DNA of 64,000 nucleotides. Origin: JACRCT01 sp049841135 (GTDB taxonomy: Bacteria > Myxococcota > Myxococcia > Myxococcales > UBA5297). Position numbers and translations under genes: made by a program. Positions 35,755 through 46,408 of the stretch are shown in pieces (position 1 is the stretch's first letter; each line of letters opens with the position of its first letter). The notes beneath the pieces are model-generated. The model worked only from the letters and a program-made list of their open reading frames with translations. It ran no database searches and was not told where the DNA came from. The stretch covers positions 1,054,001-1,118,000 of the forward strand of contig JASGHK010000001.1 in the NCBI GenBank assembly GCA_049841135.1, in the 5' to 3' direction.

Positions 35755-36828
35755 TCAACGCGGGACCTCCACGCTCTGCAGGATCTCGTCGAGCACGTCC
35801 TGCGGCGTGGCCCCGTCGATCTCCGCGTCCGGCGAGAGCAGCAGGCGGTGGCGCAGCACCGGGCCCGACAGGCGGCGCACGTCGTCAGGGGTCACGAACG
35901 GCCGGCCCATGAGCACCGCCAGCGCCTTGGAGGCCAGGAGCAGGTGCACCGCGGCGCGCGGGCCGGCGCCCAGGCGCACGCGCGGCGAGGAGCGGGTGGC
36001 GGCCACGAGCTGGCGGATGTAGTTGCGCACCGGCGCCTCGACGCGCACCGCCATCAGCGCCTGGCGGACGGCGAGCAGCTGCTCCACCGTCACCGCCGGC
36101 TTGAGGCCCGCGCGCTCCACGTTGCCGGCGTCGAAGCCCTTGTCGACCATGTCCAGGATGGCGTCCTCTTCCTGGGGCCGCGGGTAGCCGACTTCGATCT
36201 TCAAGAGGAAGCGGTCGAGCTGGGCCTCGGGCAAGGGGTAGGTGCCCTCGGACTCCACCGGGTTCATGGTGGCGAAGACGGTGAAGATGCCGGGCAGCGG
36301 GTGGAGCGTGCCCTCCAGGCTCACCGTGCGCTCCTGCATCGCCTCCAGCAGCGCGGCCTGGGTCTTGGCGGGCGCGCGGTTGATCTCGTCGGCGAGCAGC
36401 AGGTCCGCGAAGATCGGCCCCTTCACCAACGTGAACGACTGCTGCTTGAGGTCGAAGACGCTGGTGCCCAGGATGTCGGTGGGCATCAGGTCGGGGGTGA
36501 ACTGGATGCGCTTGAAGCCCGCATCCACGGCGCGGGCGATGGCGCGGACCATCAGGGTCTTGGCCACGCCGGGCACGCCCTCCAGCAGCACGTGGCCGCC
36601 GGCGACGATGCCACAGAGGATGAACTCCAGCGTCTCCTCCTGGCCCACGACGGCCTTGCGCACCTCGGCGAGGACGGCTTCGCGCACCTGCGCCGCGGCC
36701 TGCAGCAGGCCCTGGGCGACCGCGGGCACGGCCGGCGAGGCTGCGGGCGGAGCGGCCGGCGCCGGTGGGGCCGGAGTCGGAGCCGAGGGCGGCACCGGTG
36801 CGGCCGGGTTGGTCGGGACGAGGCTCAT
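35755..36828 (-). CDS. MoxR family AAA+ ATPase
   Basis: A 357-residue AAA+ chaperone-like ATPase. An N-terminal Pro/Ala-rich segment (about 35 residues) precedes the AAA core: Walker A is GVPGVAKT near residue 85, Walker B LLLADEINRAPAKTQ, sensor 1 FATMNPVE, and the C-terminal lid VRLGAGPRAAVHLLLASKALA. GGAGAG precedes the start. It overlaps the DUF4350 gene by four bases. MoxR proteins activate or assemble vWA-containing partners such as the DUF58 protein. Confidence 0.93.
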   Translation of the reverse strand: MSLVPTNPAAPVPPSAPTPAPPAPAAPPAASPAVPAVAQGLLQAAAQVREAVLAEVRKAVVGQEETLEFILCGIVAGGHVLLEGVPGVAKTLMVRAIARAVDAGFKRIQFTPDLMPTDILGTSVFDLKQQSFTLVKGPIFADLLLADEINRAPAKTQAALLEAMQERTVSLEGTLHPLPGIFTVFATMNPVESEGTYPLPEAQLDRFLLKIEVGYPRPQEEDAILDMVDKGFDAGNVERAGLKPAVTVEQLLAVRQALMAVRVEAPVRNYIRQLVAATRSSPRVRLGAGPRAAVHLLLASKALAVLMGRPFVTPDDVRRLSGPVLRHRLLLSPDAEIDGATPQDVLDEILQSVEVPR

Positions 36829-38099
36829 CGCTTCTCTCCAGTCGGTGAGGCTTGGGCGCCGCGGCGCAGCGCGGCGGGGAGTCGGAACCAGCTCTTGGCG
36901 GACGACGACGCCTTGTGGTCGGCGAGCTTCCGGGCGCCCGCGCAGGTGCGGGCGAACGCCAGGACCTCTTCGTCGCTCGCACCCGCCGAGGCTAGCCGCG
37001 ACTCGGCGTTCGAGAGCGCCTTGCCGAGATCGGGCCGGCCGTGGCGGTTGAGGCCGCGCACGACGTCGCCGACGCTCGGGCGGGCGCCCGTCTTGGCGAG
37101 GCGCGCGAGCGCGCGCACCAGGCCGTCGAAGAGCACCTTGGCGGCGTGGGCGCGGTGGCCGCCCTGGCGGTAGATGCGCGCCATGGCCCACAGGTAGTCG
37201 GCGCCGGCGACGCGCTCGTCCTGGTCCGCCTTGCGAGCCCGGCCGAAGCGGCGCTGCGCGGCGACCCAGACCCAGAGCGCGAGCAGCAGCTGCAAGAGCG
37301 CCCAGTGGAGTCCGTGCTGCGCCGCGTACCCGGAGATGGACCGCTCGCCGGTGAAGCCGTGGTGGTACTCGTCGAACTCGAAGGGCGCGCCGGCGGCGAG
37401 GGCCTCGATCAGGCTCGCCCACAGCCGCGCGTTGTCGCTGCGCCCCAGCGCGCGGTTGGAGGCGAGGTCGGGCGCGGAGAGGGCGACCACGCGCCCGTCG
37501 CCGACGGAGAAGGCGACCGCCACCGCTCGCCCTTCGGCGTGGGGGTCGGTGACCAGCGGGAGCATCGGCTTGCCGTCCTCGCGCGAGAGGTAGCCGGCGA
37601 CGCGGGCCGTCGGCGCCTCGACGCCACGGGTGAACCGGCTGGGCGTCGCGACCTCCAGCTGCCGCTCGATCTCCGGGCTGTCACACTCGGCGAGCTTGAG
37701 GTCGAAGTGCGCGAGCAGCGGCCGCTCGGAGTGGAGCAGCTCGCTGAACAGCCCCTTCTTCTTGTCTTCGGGCCCGGCGACCAGCAGCAGGCGGCCGCCG
37801 GCGCTCAGGAACTTGTCGAGCTTCTCGAGCTCCGCCTCCTCGAGCCGCTCGACGCCCAGCATCGCGATCGCGCCGGTCGTCGCCACGTCGAGGTCGGCGA
37901 GGTCCATGTGCCGGCGCGAGACGGGCAGGCCCAGCCGCTGGGCGGTGAGGAACAGGGCGCGCGCGCCGTCGGGCGCGGAGCGGTAGGTAGAGTACGGGTC
38001 GGCGAACGTGCCGCGCTTGCCGGCGTCGCCGAACAGCCAGATCACCGCCACCCCGAAGAGCAGGATCGCGCCGAAGAGGAGCGGGAAGCGGTCACGCAT
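36825..38099 (-). CDS. DUF4350 domain membrane protein
   Basis: A 424-residue protein with an N-terminal membrane helix (about residues 5-24) followed by the DUF4350 domain: DPYSTYRSAPDGARALFLTAQRLG and a GAIAMLG / GRLLLVAGP Rossmann-like part. A second membrane helix lies near residues 268-288 (WALLQLLLALWVWVAA). The C-terminal part is soluble and helical. Genes of this family are usually found in MoxR-DUF58-DUF4129 operons. The stop overlaps the moxR start; the start overlaps the DUF4129 gene by eight bases. Confidence 0.85.
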   Translation of the reverse strand: MRDRFPLLFGAILLFGVAVIWLFGDAGKRGTFADPYSTYRSAPDGARALFLTAQRLGLPVSRRHMDLADLDVATTGAIAMLGVERLEEAELEKLDKFLSAGGRLLLVAGPEDKKKGLFSELLHSERPLLAHFDLKLAECDSPEIERQLEVATPSRFTRGVEAPTARVAGYLSREDGKPMLPLVTDPHAEGRAVAVAFSVGDGRVVALSAPDLASNRALGRSDNARLWASLIEALAAGAPFEFDEYHHGFTGERSISGYAAQHGLHWALLQLLLALWVWVAAQRRFGRARKADQDERVAGADYLWAMARIYRQGGHRAHAAKVLFDGLVRALARLAKTGARPSVGDVVRGLNRHGRPDLGKALSNAESRLASAGASDEEVLAFARTCAGARKLADHKASSSAKSWFRLPAALRRGAQASPTGEKR

Positions 38100-39915
38100 C
38101 GCTCGCCCCCTTCTCCACCAGCGGGCGCGCCAGTTGCCGCGCCAGGTCGTAGCCCTGCGGGTCGTTCCCCAGCCGCCCGTACCAGCCAAAGTCGAAGCGC
38201 CGCGTCAGCTCGCGGAAGCCGGGCAGCTCTTCGAGCCCACCCTTGAAGGCGCGGACGTAGTCCCAGTTGCTGCGGGTCGGGTCGTAGTCGATGGCGCCGC
38301 GCCGGTGCAGCGCCGAGAGGACGGCGAGGTAGATGGCCCGGAGCGCGCCGCGGTAATCGCCCCGGGCCGCGAGCGCGTCGGCGTCCGACCACCAGCCGCG
38401 CGGCGCCTTGGCCAGCGCCGACTCGAGATCCGACCTCTCGCCTGCCCCGCCCGCCCCGCCTGGCACCTCGTCGTCCACGCCCTCTTCGTCCTTCTGGCGC
38501 TGCAGGAACGCGCGGAGGACCAGGAAGAGGACGAGGGCGATTGCCGCCCCGAGCACGACGTACGCGAGGACCCGGAAGAGCCCGACCGGAAGCCCCGGCA
38601 GCTCCATGTCCGGCACCTTGGGCTTGGGCTTTCCGAACAGCGCCTCGAGGAGCCACTTGATGAACCGGAGGAACAGGCCGTTGTCCTCGTCCTCGGCCAC
38701 CACCTCCGCCTTCTCGGGCGGGGCCTCGAACTCGGGCTGGGCGAGGACGCTCTTCGCCTCGGCGCGCGGGTCGGCGACCGCCGGCGGCTCCTCCGCCTCG
38801 TCGCCCAGCGCGCGAACCTCGTCGAGCCCCGCCAGCAGCCGCCGGCGCAGCTCGTCGTGGCTCTCGCCGGCCTCCCGGGCCTCGCGCATCCGCGCGGTGA
38901 AGCGCCGCAGCGCCGCCGCCTCCGGTCCCTTGAGCCGGCGGGCCGCCTCGAACGCCTCCTGCGCGTCCTCGTCGTCCTCGAGGCCGGTGTCGGCGATGAG
39001 GTCGGCGAGGTCGCCTTCCACCTGCGGGTCGATGTCCGCCCGGGCCTGGCCCGGAAGCGCCAGCGCGCCCAGCAGGAGCACGAGCGCCGCCACCTTGCCC
39101 GCCGCGCCGCTCGCCGCCCGCCGCTGCGAGAGCCGGTCGACCGCCGCGAGCAGGTCCAGGCCCTCGCTGCGGACGCGCGCGTCCACCAGCAGCAGCAGCC
39201 CCAGCGCGATCTTCACCGGCTCGAGCGCCACGGCGGACAGCGCCAGCACGAAGAAGACGTAGACCGGGTTCTTGAGCGAGGCGAACTGCTCGAAGAACGT
39301 GACGTCCAGGCCGAGGATGGCCCGGGCCAGGTAGAGCGCCATGGCGATCCCGCTCGCCAGGTTCACCACCGTCACCGCGAAGGCCGCGCCGTGCAGCAGG
39401 CGCACCACGAAGGTCGGCTCGCGGCCCAGACGCTTGCGGCACGCCTTCCCCATGCTCCACGGTCCGGCCTCGGCGCGGGCGACGAGGGCGGGAGCGGAGT
39501 ACAGCGGCGCCCAGAAGACGTAGCCGATGAAGAGCGAAGCGGGCACCAGCACCCACTCGAGCAGCATGGCCATGCCGCCGGCGGACATGAGCGAGAGCGC
39601 GCGGCGGGAGGCCTTGCGCAGCGCCTCCCACGAGGTCATCGGGTTGCCTTCGAGGCAGGCCTCGCCGGCCAGCGACGCGGCGCCCGCGAACAGCCCGCGA
39701 ACCATCAGGCACAGGGCGAAGGCCGCGGCCCAGGGCAAAAAGCCCTTCCCGGTGAGCGCCCGGTGGACGAGCGCCAGGCCCGAGACCGCGGGGAAGACCG
39801 CGCCGACCAGCGCGAGCGCAGGCAGGGGCGTCCCGCCGCGCGTGCACAGATGGACGGCTGCGTCGTAGAGCTCGGCCGGCCCGCGCGGCCGGAGATTGGG
39901 GGCGACGGCGCTCAT
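38092..39915 (-). CDS. DUF4129 domain membrane protein
   Basis: A 607-residue protein beginning MSAVAPNLRPRG. The N-terminal half has about five membrane segments; after RAASGAAGKVAALVLLLGALALP comes a charged coiled region and a further membrane helix near residues 435-455 (VLAYVVLGAAIALVLFLVL). The C-terminal DUF4129 domain includes ARGDYRGALRAIYLAVLSALHRRGAIDYDPTRSN-type sequence, known from the transglutaminase-associated DUF4129 group. It is the upstream gene of the DUF4350-MoxR-DUF58 operon. Confidence 0.82.
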   Translation of the reverse strand: MSAVAPNLRPRGPAELYDAAVHLCTRGGTPLPALALVGAVFPAVSGLALVHRALTGKGFLPWAAAFALCLMVRGLFAGAASLAGEACLEGNPMTSWEALRKASRRALSLMSAGGMAMLLEWVLVPASLFIGYVFWAPLYSAPALVARAEAGPWSMGKACRKRLGREPTFVVRLLHGAAFAVTVVNLASGIAMALYLARAILGLDVTFFEQFASLKNPVYVFFVLALSAVALEPVKIALGLLLLVDARVRSEGLDLLAAVDRLSQRRAASGAAGKVAALVLLLGALALPGQARADIDPQVEGDLADLIADTGLEDDEDAQEAFEAARRLKGPEAAALRRFTARMREAREAGESHDELRRRLLAGLDEVRALGDEAEEPPAVADPRAEAKSVLAQPEFEAPPEKAEVVAEDEDNGLFLRFIKWLLEALFGKPKPKVPDMELPGLPVGLFRVLAYVVLGAAIALVLFLVLRAFLQRQKDEEGVDDEVPGGAGGAGERSDLESALAKAPRGWWSDADALAARGDYRGALRAIYLAVLSALHRRGAIDYDPTRSNWDYVRAFKGGLEELPGFRELTRRFDFGWYGRLGNDPQGYDLARQLARPLVEKGASDA

Positions 39916-39919
39916 GCGG

Positions 39920-40193
39920 TCAGGGGCCCATCGCCTGGGCGAGCACGGCGAGCCCGGTGGAGAGCAGGCCGAAGACCAGGAGGAACGTGAGGATGCTGCC
40001 CAGCCCGAGCCTCCGCACCGAGAGGCTTCGCCTCGGCCTTCTTCGCCATCCGCGACAGGCAGGCGGCGCAGCGGTTGATGCCCTCGAACTGGGTCGAGCA
40101 CTCCGTGCAGACGACCTGGCGGCACTCGACGCAGACGCCGATGCCGGCGCGCATCGGGTGGTAGTGGCAGGTGCCGCTGATCTGGAGGGGCAT
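39920..40193 (-). CDS. B-box-type zinc finger membrane protein, frame disrupted
   Basis: Restored length 90 residues. The N-terminal half has a zinc-binding pattern (CHYHP, CVECRQVVCTEC, CAAC) as in bacterial B-box-like proteins. In the sequence as given the frame then runs into a Pro/Arg-rich tail, but dropping one base near 40020-40026 gives RRLGLGSILTFLLVFGLLSTG, a membrane helix, and a stop at 39920. A cytosolic zinc finger plus tail anchor is the usual architecture. It is the first gene of the leftward cluster. Confidence 0.7.
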
Positions 40194-40320
40194 GGACGCG
40201 GCGAAGACTATCAGTCCTAGCTCGAGTCGTCGTCAGGCCCGAGGGCAGGGTCGGCGCCAATCGGGTTCACTTCTTTCTGGGGAGAGGCTGGGCTGAAGGC
40301 GCCCGTCCCTCCAGGAACGG

Positions 40321-40355
40321 CGAAGCCCCTCGCCCGTTTCCGGGGAGGGGCTTCG
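40321..40355 (-). terminator. Hairpin downstream of rho
   Basis: An 11-bp perfect stem (CGAAGCCCCTC pairing with 40345-40355), with no T-run on the leftward side. It may stabilise the 3' end of the rho transcript; intrinsic termination is uncertain. Confidence 0.5.
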
Positions 40356-40388
40356 GTTCGGGCCGGCGCGGAGGCCGGCGGCTACCCG

Positions 40389-41950
<1,562 letters not shown>

Positions 41951-42177
41951 GTGTCCGTCCTGCCCGCGTCTGTCCATCGGGGCACCGCGCCCAAAGCGGG
42001 ACGCGGGTGCGCGCGGCGGGCTCCGCGCGCCGAGAGACTCGAATCAAAAGAGCTCGTCTTCTCGTACCCTTCAGGTGCTTCCGCCGGCTCGCGTCGACGT
42101 TCGAGACGTCGCGTGCTTCACGCCGTGCGGCAGCTCCCCTTCCGTCTTCACCAGGTCCCGGCCAGCTTCGGCGCTCC

Positions 42178-44100
42178 TCACCTCTTGAAGAGCTTGCCCA
42201 GCAGACCCGTGCTCCCCTGGCTCTTGCTTTCCTTCAACCGCTGCCTTGCTGCTCGCAACTCCCGCTCCACCACACGGTTGGAGAGGTCGGCGGCGTACAG
42301 ATCGTCGAGCATCTTGACGGCGCCCTTGAGGTCGCCGTCGGCTTCGAGAACGCTCGCCCTCACCAGTTTGGCGCCCAGGTGCTCGGGGTTGAGTCCCAAG
42401 GCCTTGTCGATCGCCTCCCGGGCATCCGCGAGACCGCTCGTCCCGCGGCCCTTCAGGATCGCTTGGGCCAAGGCGACGTGATATTGCGCCACACTCGCGT
42501 CCAACTTCAAGGCTTCTTTGAAGGCGATCTCCGCGTTGGCGAACTGGCCCTGCTTCATCAGCGCGTCGCCGCGGTTGAAGGCGCCTTCCGCCTTGAAGAT
42601 AACCTCCATGTCCGTCGGCAGCCCGGCCTCCTGCCGCTCCAGCAGGATCAGGTAGTCGGCCCGCCGCTTGGGGTCCCCCAGGATGGAGTGGGCCTCGGAG
42701 ATCTTCGCGAACAGCTCGCTGAGCATGTCTGAGGCGTCGCCCAGCTCGAGCCCCGCGAAGGAGTCGACGTGGTAGCGCTTGGCCAGGGGCAGGTAGGCCG
42801 CCTTCACGTCCTCGATCGGCGCGTCCTTGGGCAGGCGCAGGATGGCGAAGAGGTTGGGCGCCGCCATCACCCGCTCGTACTCGGGGGCGATGTTGTCCCG
42901 CGCGGCCTCCTCCTCGGGCGTGTACGGGCGGCTGGGCGCGGAGGTCTTGACGGCGACGACCTTCTTGACCGCCTCGGCCCCGGTGACCGTGGCCAACCCC
43001 ATGGCGACCAACGCCGCGAGCAGCGGGAGGTCGGCGGGCCGCGCCTTGGCCACCAGGTCGCCCACCGTGAGCCGCCCGTTGATCATCGGCGTCAGCGTCT
43101 CACCCGGGAATACGCCGCGCAGACCGAAGAGCGCGCGGTCGAACTCGGCGCCGCGGGCGATGGTGCCCTTCTCCAGGCCGGCGAGCCGCGCCTTGGCCTT
43201 GTCGGCGTCGAGGTGCCGCTTGAAGGCGGCGAGCAGCACCAAGAGCGGGTCTTGGCGCACGTCCTGGATCTTGTCGGTCGGGCCCGGGGCGAACACGTAG
43301 TGGGCGTCGCTCCAGGCGAAGGTGGTGATGCACACCTCCTCCACCTGCCGGCGCACCGCCTTGCCCAGCGCGTCGTAGGAGAGGTCGCCCGAGAGCGCGA
43401 GCGCCTCGCCGATGCCGATCCGCTCGTCGCGGGCCTTGGCGACGGCCGCCTTGAAACGCTCCTCGGAGAGGCTGCCCTCGGCGACCTGCATGCCGCCGAC
43501 GTTCTCGGCCTTCACGTTCGACTGGGCGAAGCGGACCTGCCCGCAGAACAGGAAGATGCGCTTCTTGACCTGGCCTTGGGTCAGGTCGAGCGTGCCGGTG
43601 GCCTTGGCGCGCCACAGCTCGAGCAAGAGCGCGTGGAAGGGCTTCTCGCGCAGCTCGCCCTCCATCCTGGGGACGACCGGCGTCTCGGTCGACATCCGGC
43701 GGACCGGGGCCGGGGCGGGCGCGGGGGCGGCGCCGGCGATGCCCAGGCGCCTGCCGATGCAGGCATTCAGGTCCGGGACCTTGTAGGGCTTCTGGAAGAA
43801 GTCCGCGCCGTACTTGTCGGCGAACTCCTTGGCCACCTTGGGGTCCTTGTAGACGCCGGTGATGACCACGATGTGCGCCCGCGAGCCCTTGGCCTTCAGC
43901 CCCTCGGCGACCTTGAAGCCGTCCAGGCCCGGCAAGAGCATGTCCATCAGCACGAGGTCGGGCGTCTTCTGCAACGCCTGCTCGAGGCCCTCCTTGCCGT
44001 TGCGGCAGTAGGAGGCCTCCAGGCCGAGCTTCTCGCAGAGCGCTTGCAGCGCCTTGGCCTGCGACTCGTCGTCTTCGATGATCAGCGCCGTCTTCGGCAT
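42178..44100 (-). CDS. Response regulator with DUF4388, J-like and TPR domains
   Basis: A 640-residue cytoplasmic protein. Residues 1-125 form a receiver domain with phosphoacceptor Asp53 (LVLMDMLLPG) and the late Lys (FFQKPYKV). An Ala/Pro linker leads to a DUF4388-like module (about 150-230, GELREKPFHALLLELWRAKATGTLDL). Residues 410-480 resemble a DnaJ domain (LFAILRLPKDAPIEDVKAAYL...RRADYL), but the HPD tripeptide is HVD (444-446), so DnaK stimulation is doubtful. TPR repeats finish the protein. DUF4388 plus J-like plus TPR is a myxobacterial type often linked to motility or development. It has no histidine kinase neighbour. Confidence 0.87.
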   Translation of the reverse strand: MPKTALIIEDDESQAKALQALCEKLGLEASYCRNGKEGLEQALQKTPDLVLMDMLLPGLDGFKVAEGLKAKGSRAHIVVITGVYKDPKVAKEFADKYGADFFQKPYKVPDLNACIGRRLGIAGAAPAPAPAPVRRMSTETPVVPRMEGELREKPFHALLLELWRAKATGTLDLTQGQVKKRIFLFCGQVRFAQSNVKAENVGGMQVAEGSLSEERFKAAVAKARDERIGIGEALALSGDLSYDALGKAVRRQVEEVCITTFAWSDAHYVFAPGPTDKIQDVRQDPLLVLLAAFKRHLDADKAKARLAGLEKGTIARGAEFDRALFGLRGVFPGETLTPMINGRLTVGDLVAKARPADLPLLAALVAMGLATVTGAEAVKKVVAVKTSAPSRPYTPEEEAARDNIAPEYERVMAAPNLFAILRLPKDAPIEDVKAAYLPLAKRYHVDSFAGLELGDASDMLSELFAKISEAHSILGDPKRRADYLILLERQEAGLPTDMEVIFKAEGAFNRGDALMKQGQFANAEIAFKEALKLDASVAQYHVALAQAILKGRGTSGLADAREAIDKALGLNPEHLGAKLVRASVLEADGDLKGAVKMLDDLYAADLSNRVVERELRAARQRLKESKSQGSTGLLGKLFKR

Positions 44101-44277
44101 CTTCTGCCTGACTGTCTGGGCGTTGCGCCACCCGGAATCCTCAAGGAGCGCGGCGCAGTTACTTTAGCGAAGCCGCCCCAGCTTGGCTAGCAAAGCGTTC
44201 AGGCCTCGCCTGTCCGGGGCGCAAGAGCGTCGTCGCCCCGCTGGACCCGCCAAGCGCTGGATATAAGGCCAATTCCC

Positions 44278-44306
44278 TTGCTGGCGCGCGAATCCATCTG
44301 TTAAAA
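44278..44306 (+). promoter_or_regulatory. Possible promoter for the triple DsbA-like gene
   Basis: TTGCTG, 17 bases, TTAAAA. About 70 bases before the coding start and in an otherwise A/T-poor gap. Weak at the -10 box. Confidence 0.35.
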
Positions 44307-44374
44307 GCCCGAACTCTTACCAGAAGCCCTCTTCGCCGGAGTCGGGGGCAGTGAAGTCGAAAGGAGTCGTCCAG

Positions 44375-46345
44375 GTGAAAGGCAACGTCATCGTCGCGCT
44401 CATCGTCGGCGCCGCCCTCGGTTTCGTCGTGGGCCGTGCGACCGTCAAGGCTCCCGAGCCCGCCAAGCCCACCGTGGCCGCGGCGCCCGCGCAGCCCACT
44501 CCCGCAGCCAAGCCGACCCCGCCGACCCCGTCGCAGGTCGAGGACCCCAACGCCGTCTACCGCATGCCGGTCGGCGACAGCCCGTCGTGGGGCTCCTCGT
44601 CTCCGAAGGTGACCATCGTCGAGGGCACCGACTTCCAGTGCCCGTTCTGCTCGCGCGCCGATGCGACCCTCAAGCAGATCAAGGAGACCTACGGCCCCAA
44701 GGACATCCGCGTCTCCGTCAAGCAGAACCCCCTGCCCTTCCACAACAACGCGCACATGGCCGCCGAGGCCGCGCTGGCCGCCGGTGAGCAGGGCAAGTAC
44801 TGGGAGATGCACCACAAGATGTTCGACAACCAGAAGCAGCTCGAGCGCGCCAGCCTGGAGAAGTACGCGCAGGAACTGCAGCTGGACATGGTCAAGTTCA
44901 AGTCCGCGCTCGACCAGCAGAAGTTCAAGGACAAGATCGACGCCGAGCAGAAGCTGCTGCAGAGCGTGGGCGCCGGCGGCACGCCGTCGTTCTTCATCAA
45001 CGGCCGCAAGGTCGTGGGCGCGCAGCCGTTCGAGACCTTCAAGAAGGTCATCGACGAGGAGATCAAGAAGGCCGACGACCTCATCGCCAAGGGCACCTCG
45101 GCCTCGTCCGTCTACGACGAGCTGCAGAAGGGCGCCGCCACCTCGCCCAAGATGATCGCCGCGCCGAACCAGCCGGCCGCGCAGCCGGAGAGGCCGCAAC
45201 AGCCGCCCGCCCCCGAGTTCGCCAAGGTCGAGGTCGCCTCGTACAACCCCTTCAAGGGCCCCAAGGCCGCCAAGGTCACCATCGTCGAGTGGAGCGACTT
45301 CCAGTGCCCGTTCTGCTCGCGCGGCGCCAACGTGGCCCACGAGATCATGAAGGCCTACCCGAACGACGTGAAGTTCGTCTTCCGCCACCAGCCGCTCTCC
45401 TTCCACCCGAACGCGATGCCCGCCGCCAAGGCCGCGATGGCCGCGCACAAGCAGGGCAAGTTCTTCGAGATGCACGACAAGCTCTTCGAGGGCCAGAAGG
45501 ACCTGTCGCCGGCCAAGTACGAGCAGTTCGCGCAGGAGCTGCAGCTCAACATGGCCAAGTTCAAGGCCGACATGGAGAGCGCGGAGATCGCCGACCAGAT
45601 CAAGAAGGACTCGGACTACGGCAACTCGGTGGGCGCCAACGGCACCCCGACCTTCTTCGTCAACGGCCGCAAGATTGAGGGCGCCCAGCCCTTCGACGAG
45701 TTCAAGCGGACCATCGACCAGGAGATCAAGCGGGCCGACGAGCTGCTCAAGAGCGGCACCAAGATGGAGAACCTCTACGAGAAGATCACCTCGATGGCCC
45801 CGCCGCCCCCGCCGGAGCCCCCGCGCGTCAAGCTCGAGGCGGGCAACGCCCCGGCCAAGGGCCCCAAGAACGCCCCCATCCAGATCTACGAGTTCAGCGA
45901 CTTCCAGTGCCCGTTCTGCACCCGCGTGCTGCCGACCGTGAAGCAGATTGAGGAGACCTACGGCAACAAGGTCGTCGTCTTCTGGAAGAACTACCCCCTG
46001 CCCTTCCACGACAAGGCGCCGCTCGCCGCCGAGGCCTCGCTGGCCGCGCACGAGCAGGGCAAGTTCTGGCAGATGCACGACAAGCTCTTCGCCAACCAGT
46101 CCGCGCTCGACCGCGCCAGCCTGGAGAAGTACGCGCAGGAGCTGCAGCTGGACATGACCAAGTTCAAGGCCGCTCTCGACTCCGGCAAGTTCAAGGACCA
46201 GGTCAAGAAGGACATGGACCAGGGCTCCACCGCCGGCGTCTCGGGCACCCCGAGCTTCGTCGTCAACGGCAAGCTGGTCGTCGGCGCCCAGCCGTTCGAG
46301 GAGTTCAAGAAGGTCATCGACGCGGAGCTCGCCGCCAAGAAGTAG
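44375..46345 (+). CDS. Membrane-anchored protein with three DsbA-like thioredoxin domains
   Basis: A 656-residue protein. ATG-like GTG 44375 is chosen because AAAGGAG lies 8 bases upstream; GTG 44351 is possible. A signal anchor (VIVALIVGAALGFVVG) and a Pro/Ala-rich linker precede three tandem DsbA/Thioredoxin_4-type domains of about 190 residues, each beginning with DFQCPFC (redox CPFC), followed by a helical insert with LEKYAQELQLDM or similar, and the cis-Pro site GTPSFF/GTPTFF/GTPSFV. All three active sites are intact. Probably a periplasmic oxidoreductase or disulfide chaperone. It is a single gene with a strong terminator. Confidence 0.9.
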   Translation: MKGNVIVALIVGAALGFVVGRATVKAPEPAKPTVAAAPAQPTPAAKPTPPTPSQVEDPNAVYRMPVGDSPSWGSSSPKVTIVEGTDFQCPFCSRADATLKQIKETYGPKDIRVSVKQNPLPFHNNAHMAAEAALAAGEQGKYWEMHHKMFDNQKQLERASLEKYAQELQLDMVKFKSALDQQKFKDKIDAEQKLLQSVGAGGTPSFFINGRKVVGAQPFETFKKVIDEEIKKADDLIAKGTSASSVYDELQKGAATSPKMIAAPNQPAAQPERPQQPPAPEFAKVEVASYNPFKGPKAAKVTIVEWSDFQCPFCSRGANVAHEIMKAYPNDVKFVFRHQPLSFHPNAMPAAKAAMAAHKQGKFFEMHDKLFEGQKDLSPAKYEQFAQELQLNMAKFKADMESAEIADQIKKDSDYGNSVGANGTPTFFVNGRKIEGAQPFDEFKRTIDQEIKRADELLKSGTKMENLYEKITSMAPPPPPEPPRVKLEAGNAPAKGPKNAPIQIYEFSDFQCPFCTRVLPTVKQIEETYGNKVVVFWKNYPLPFHDKAPLAAEASLAAHEQGKFWQMHDKLFANQSALDRASLEKYAQELQLDMTKFKAALDSGKFKDQVKKDMDQGSTAGVSGTPSFVVNGKLVVGAQPFEEFKKVIDAELAAKK

Positions 46346-46369
46346 AGGCCGCGCCGCACTCGGATGTTG

Positions 46370-46408
46370 AAGGCCCGCGCCGGGAGACCGGCGCGGGCCT
46401 TCGCTTTT
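46370..46408 (+). terminator. Rho-independent terminator after the triple DsbA-like gene
   Basis: A 14-bp perfect stem (AAGGCCCGCGCCGG at 46370-46383, pairing with 46388-46401) with a GAGA loop is followed by CGCTTTT. Confidence 0.85.
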
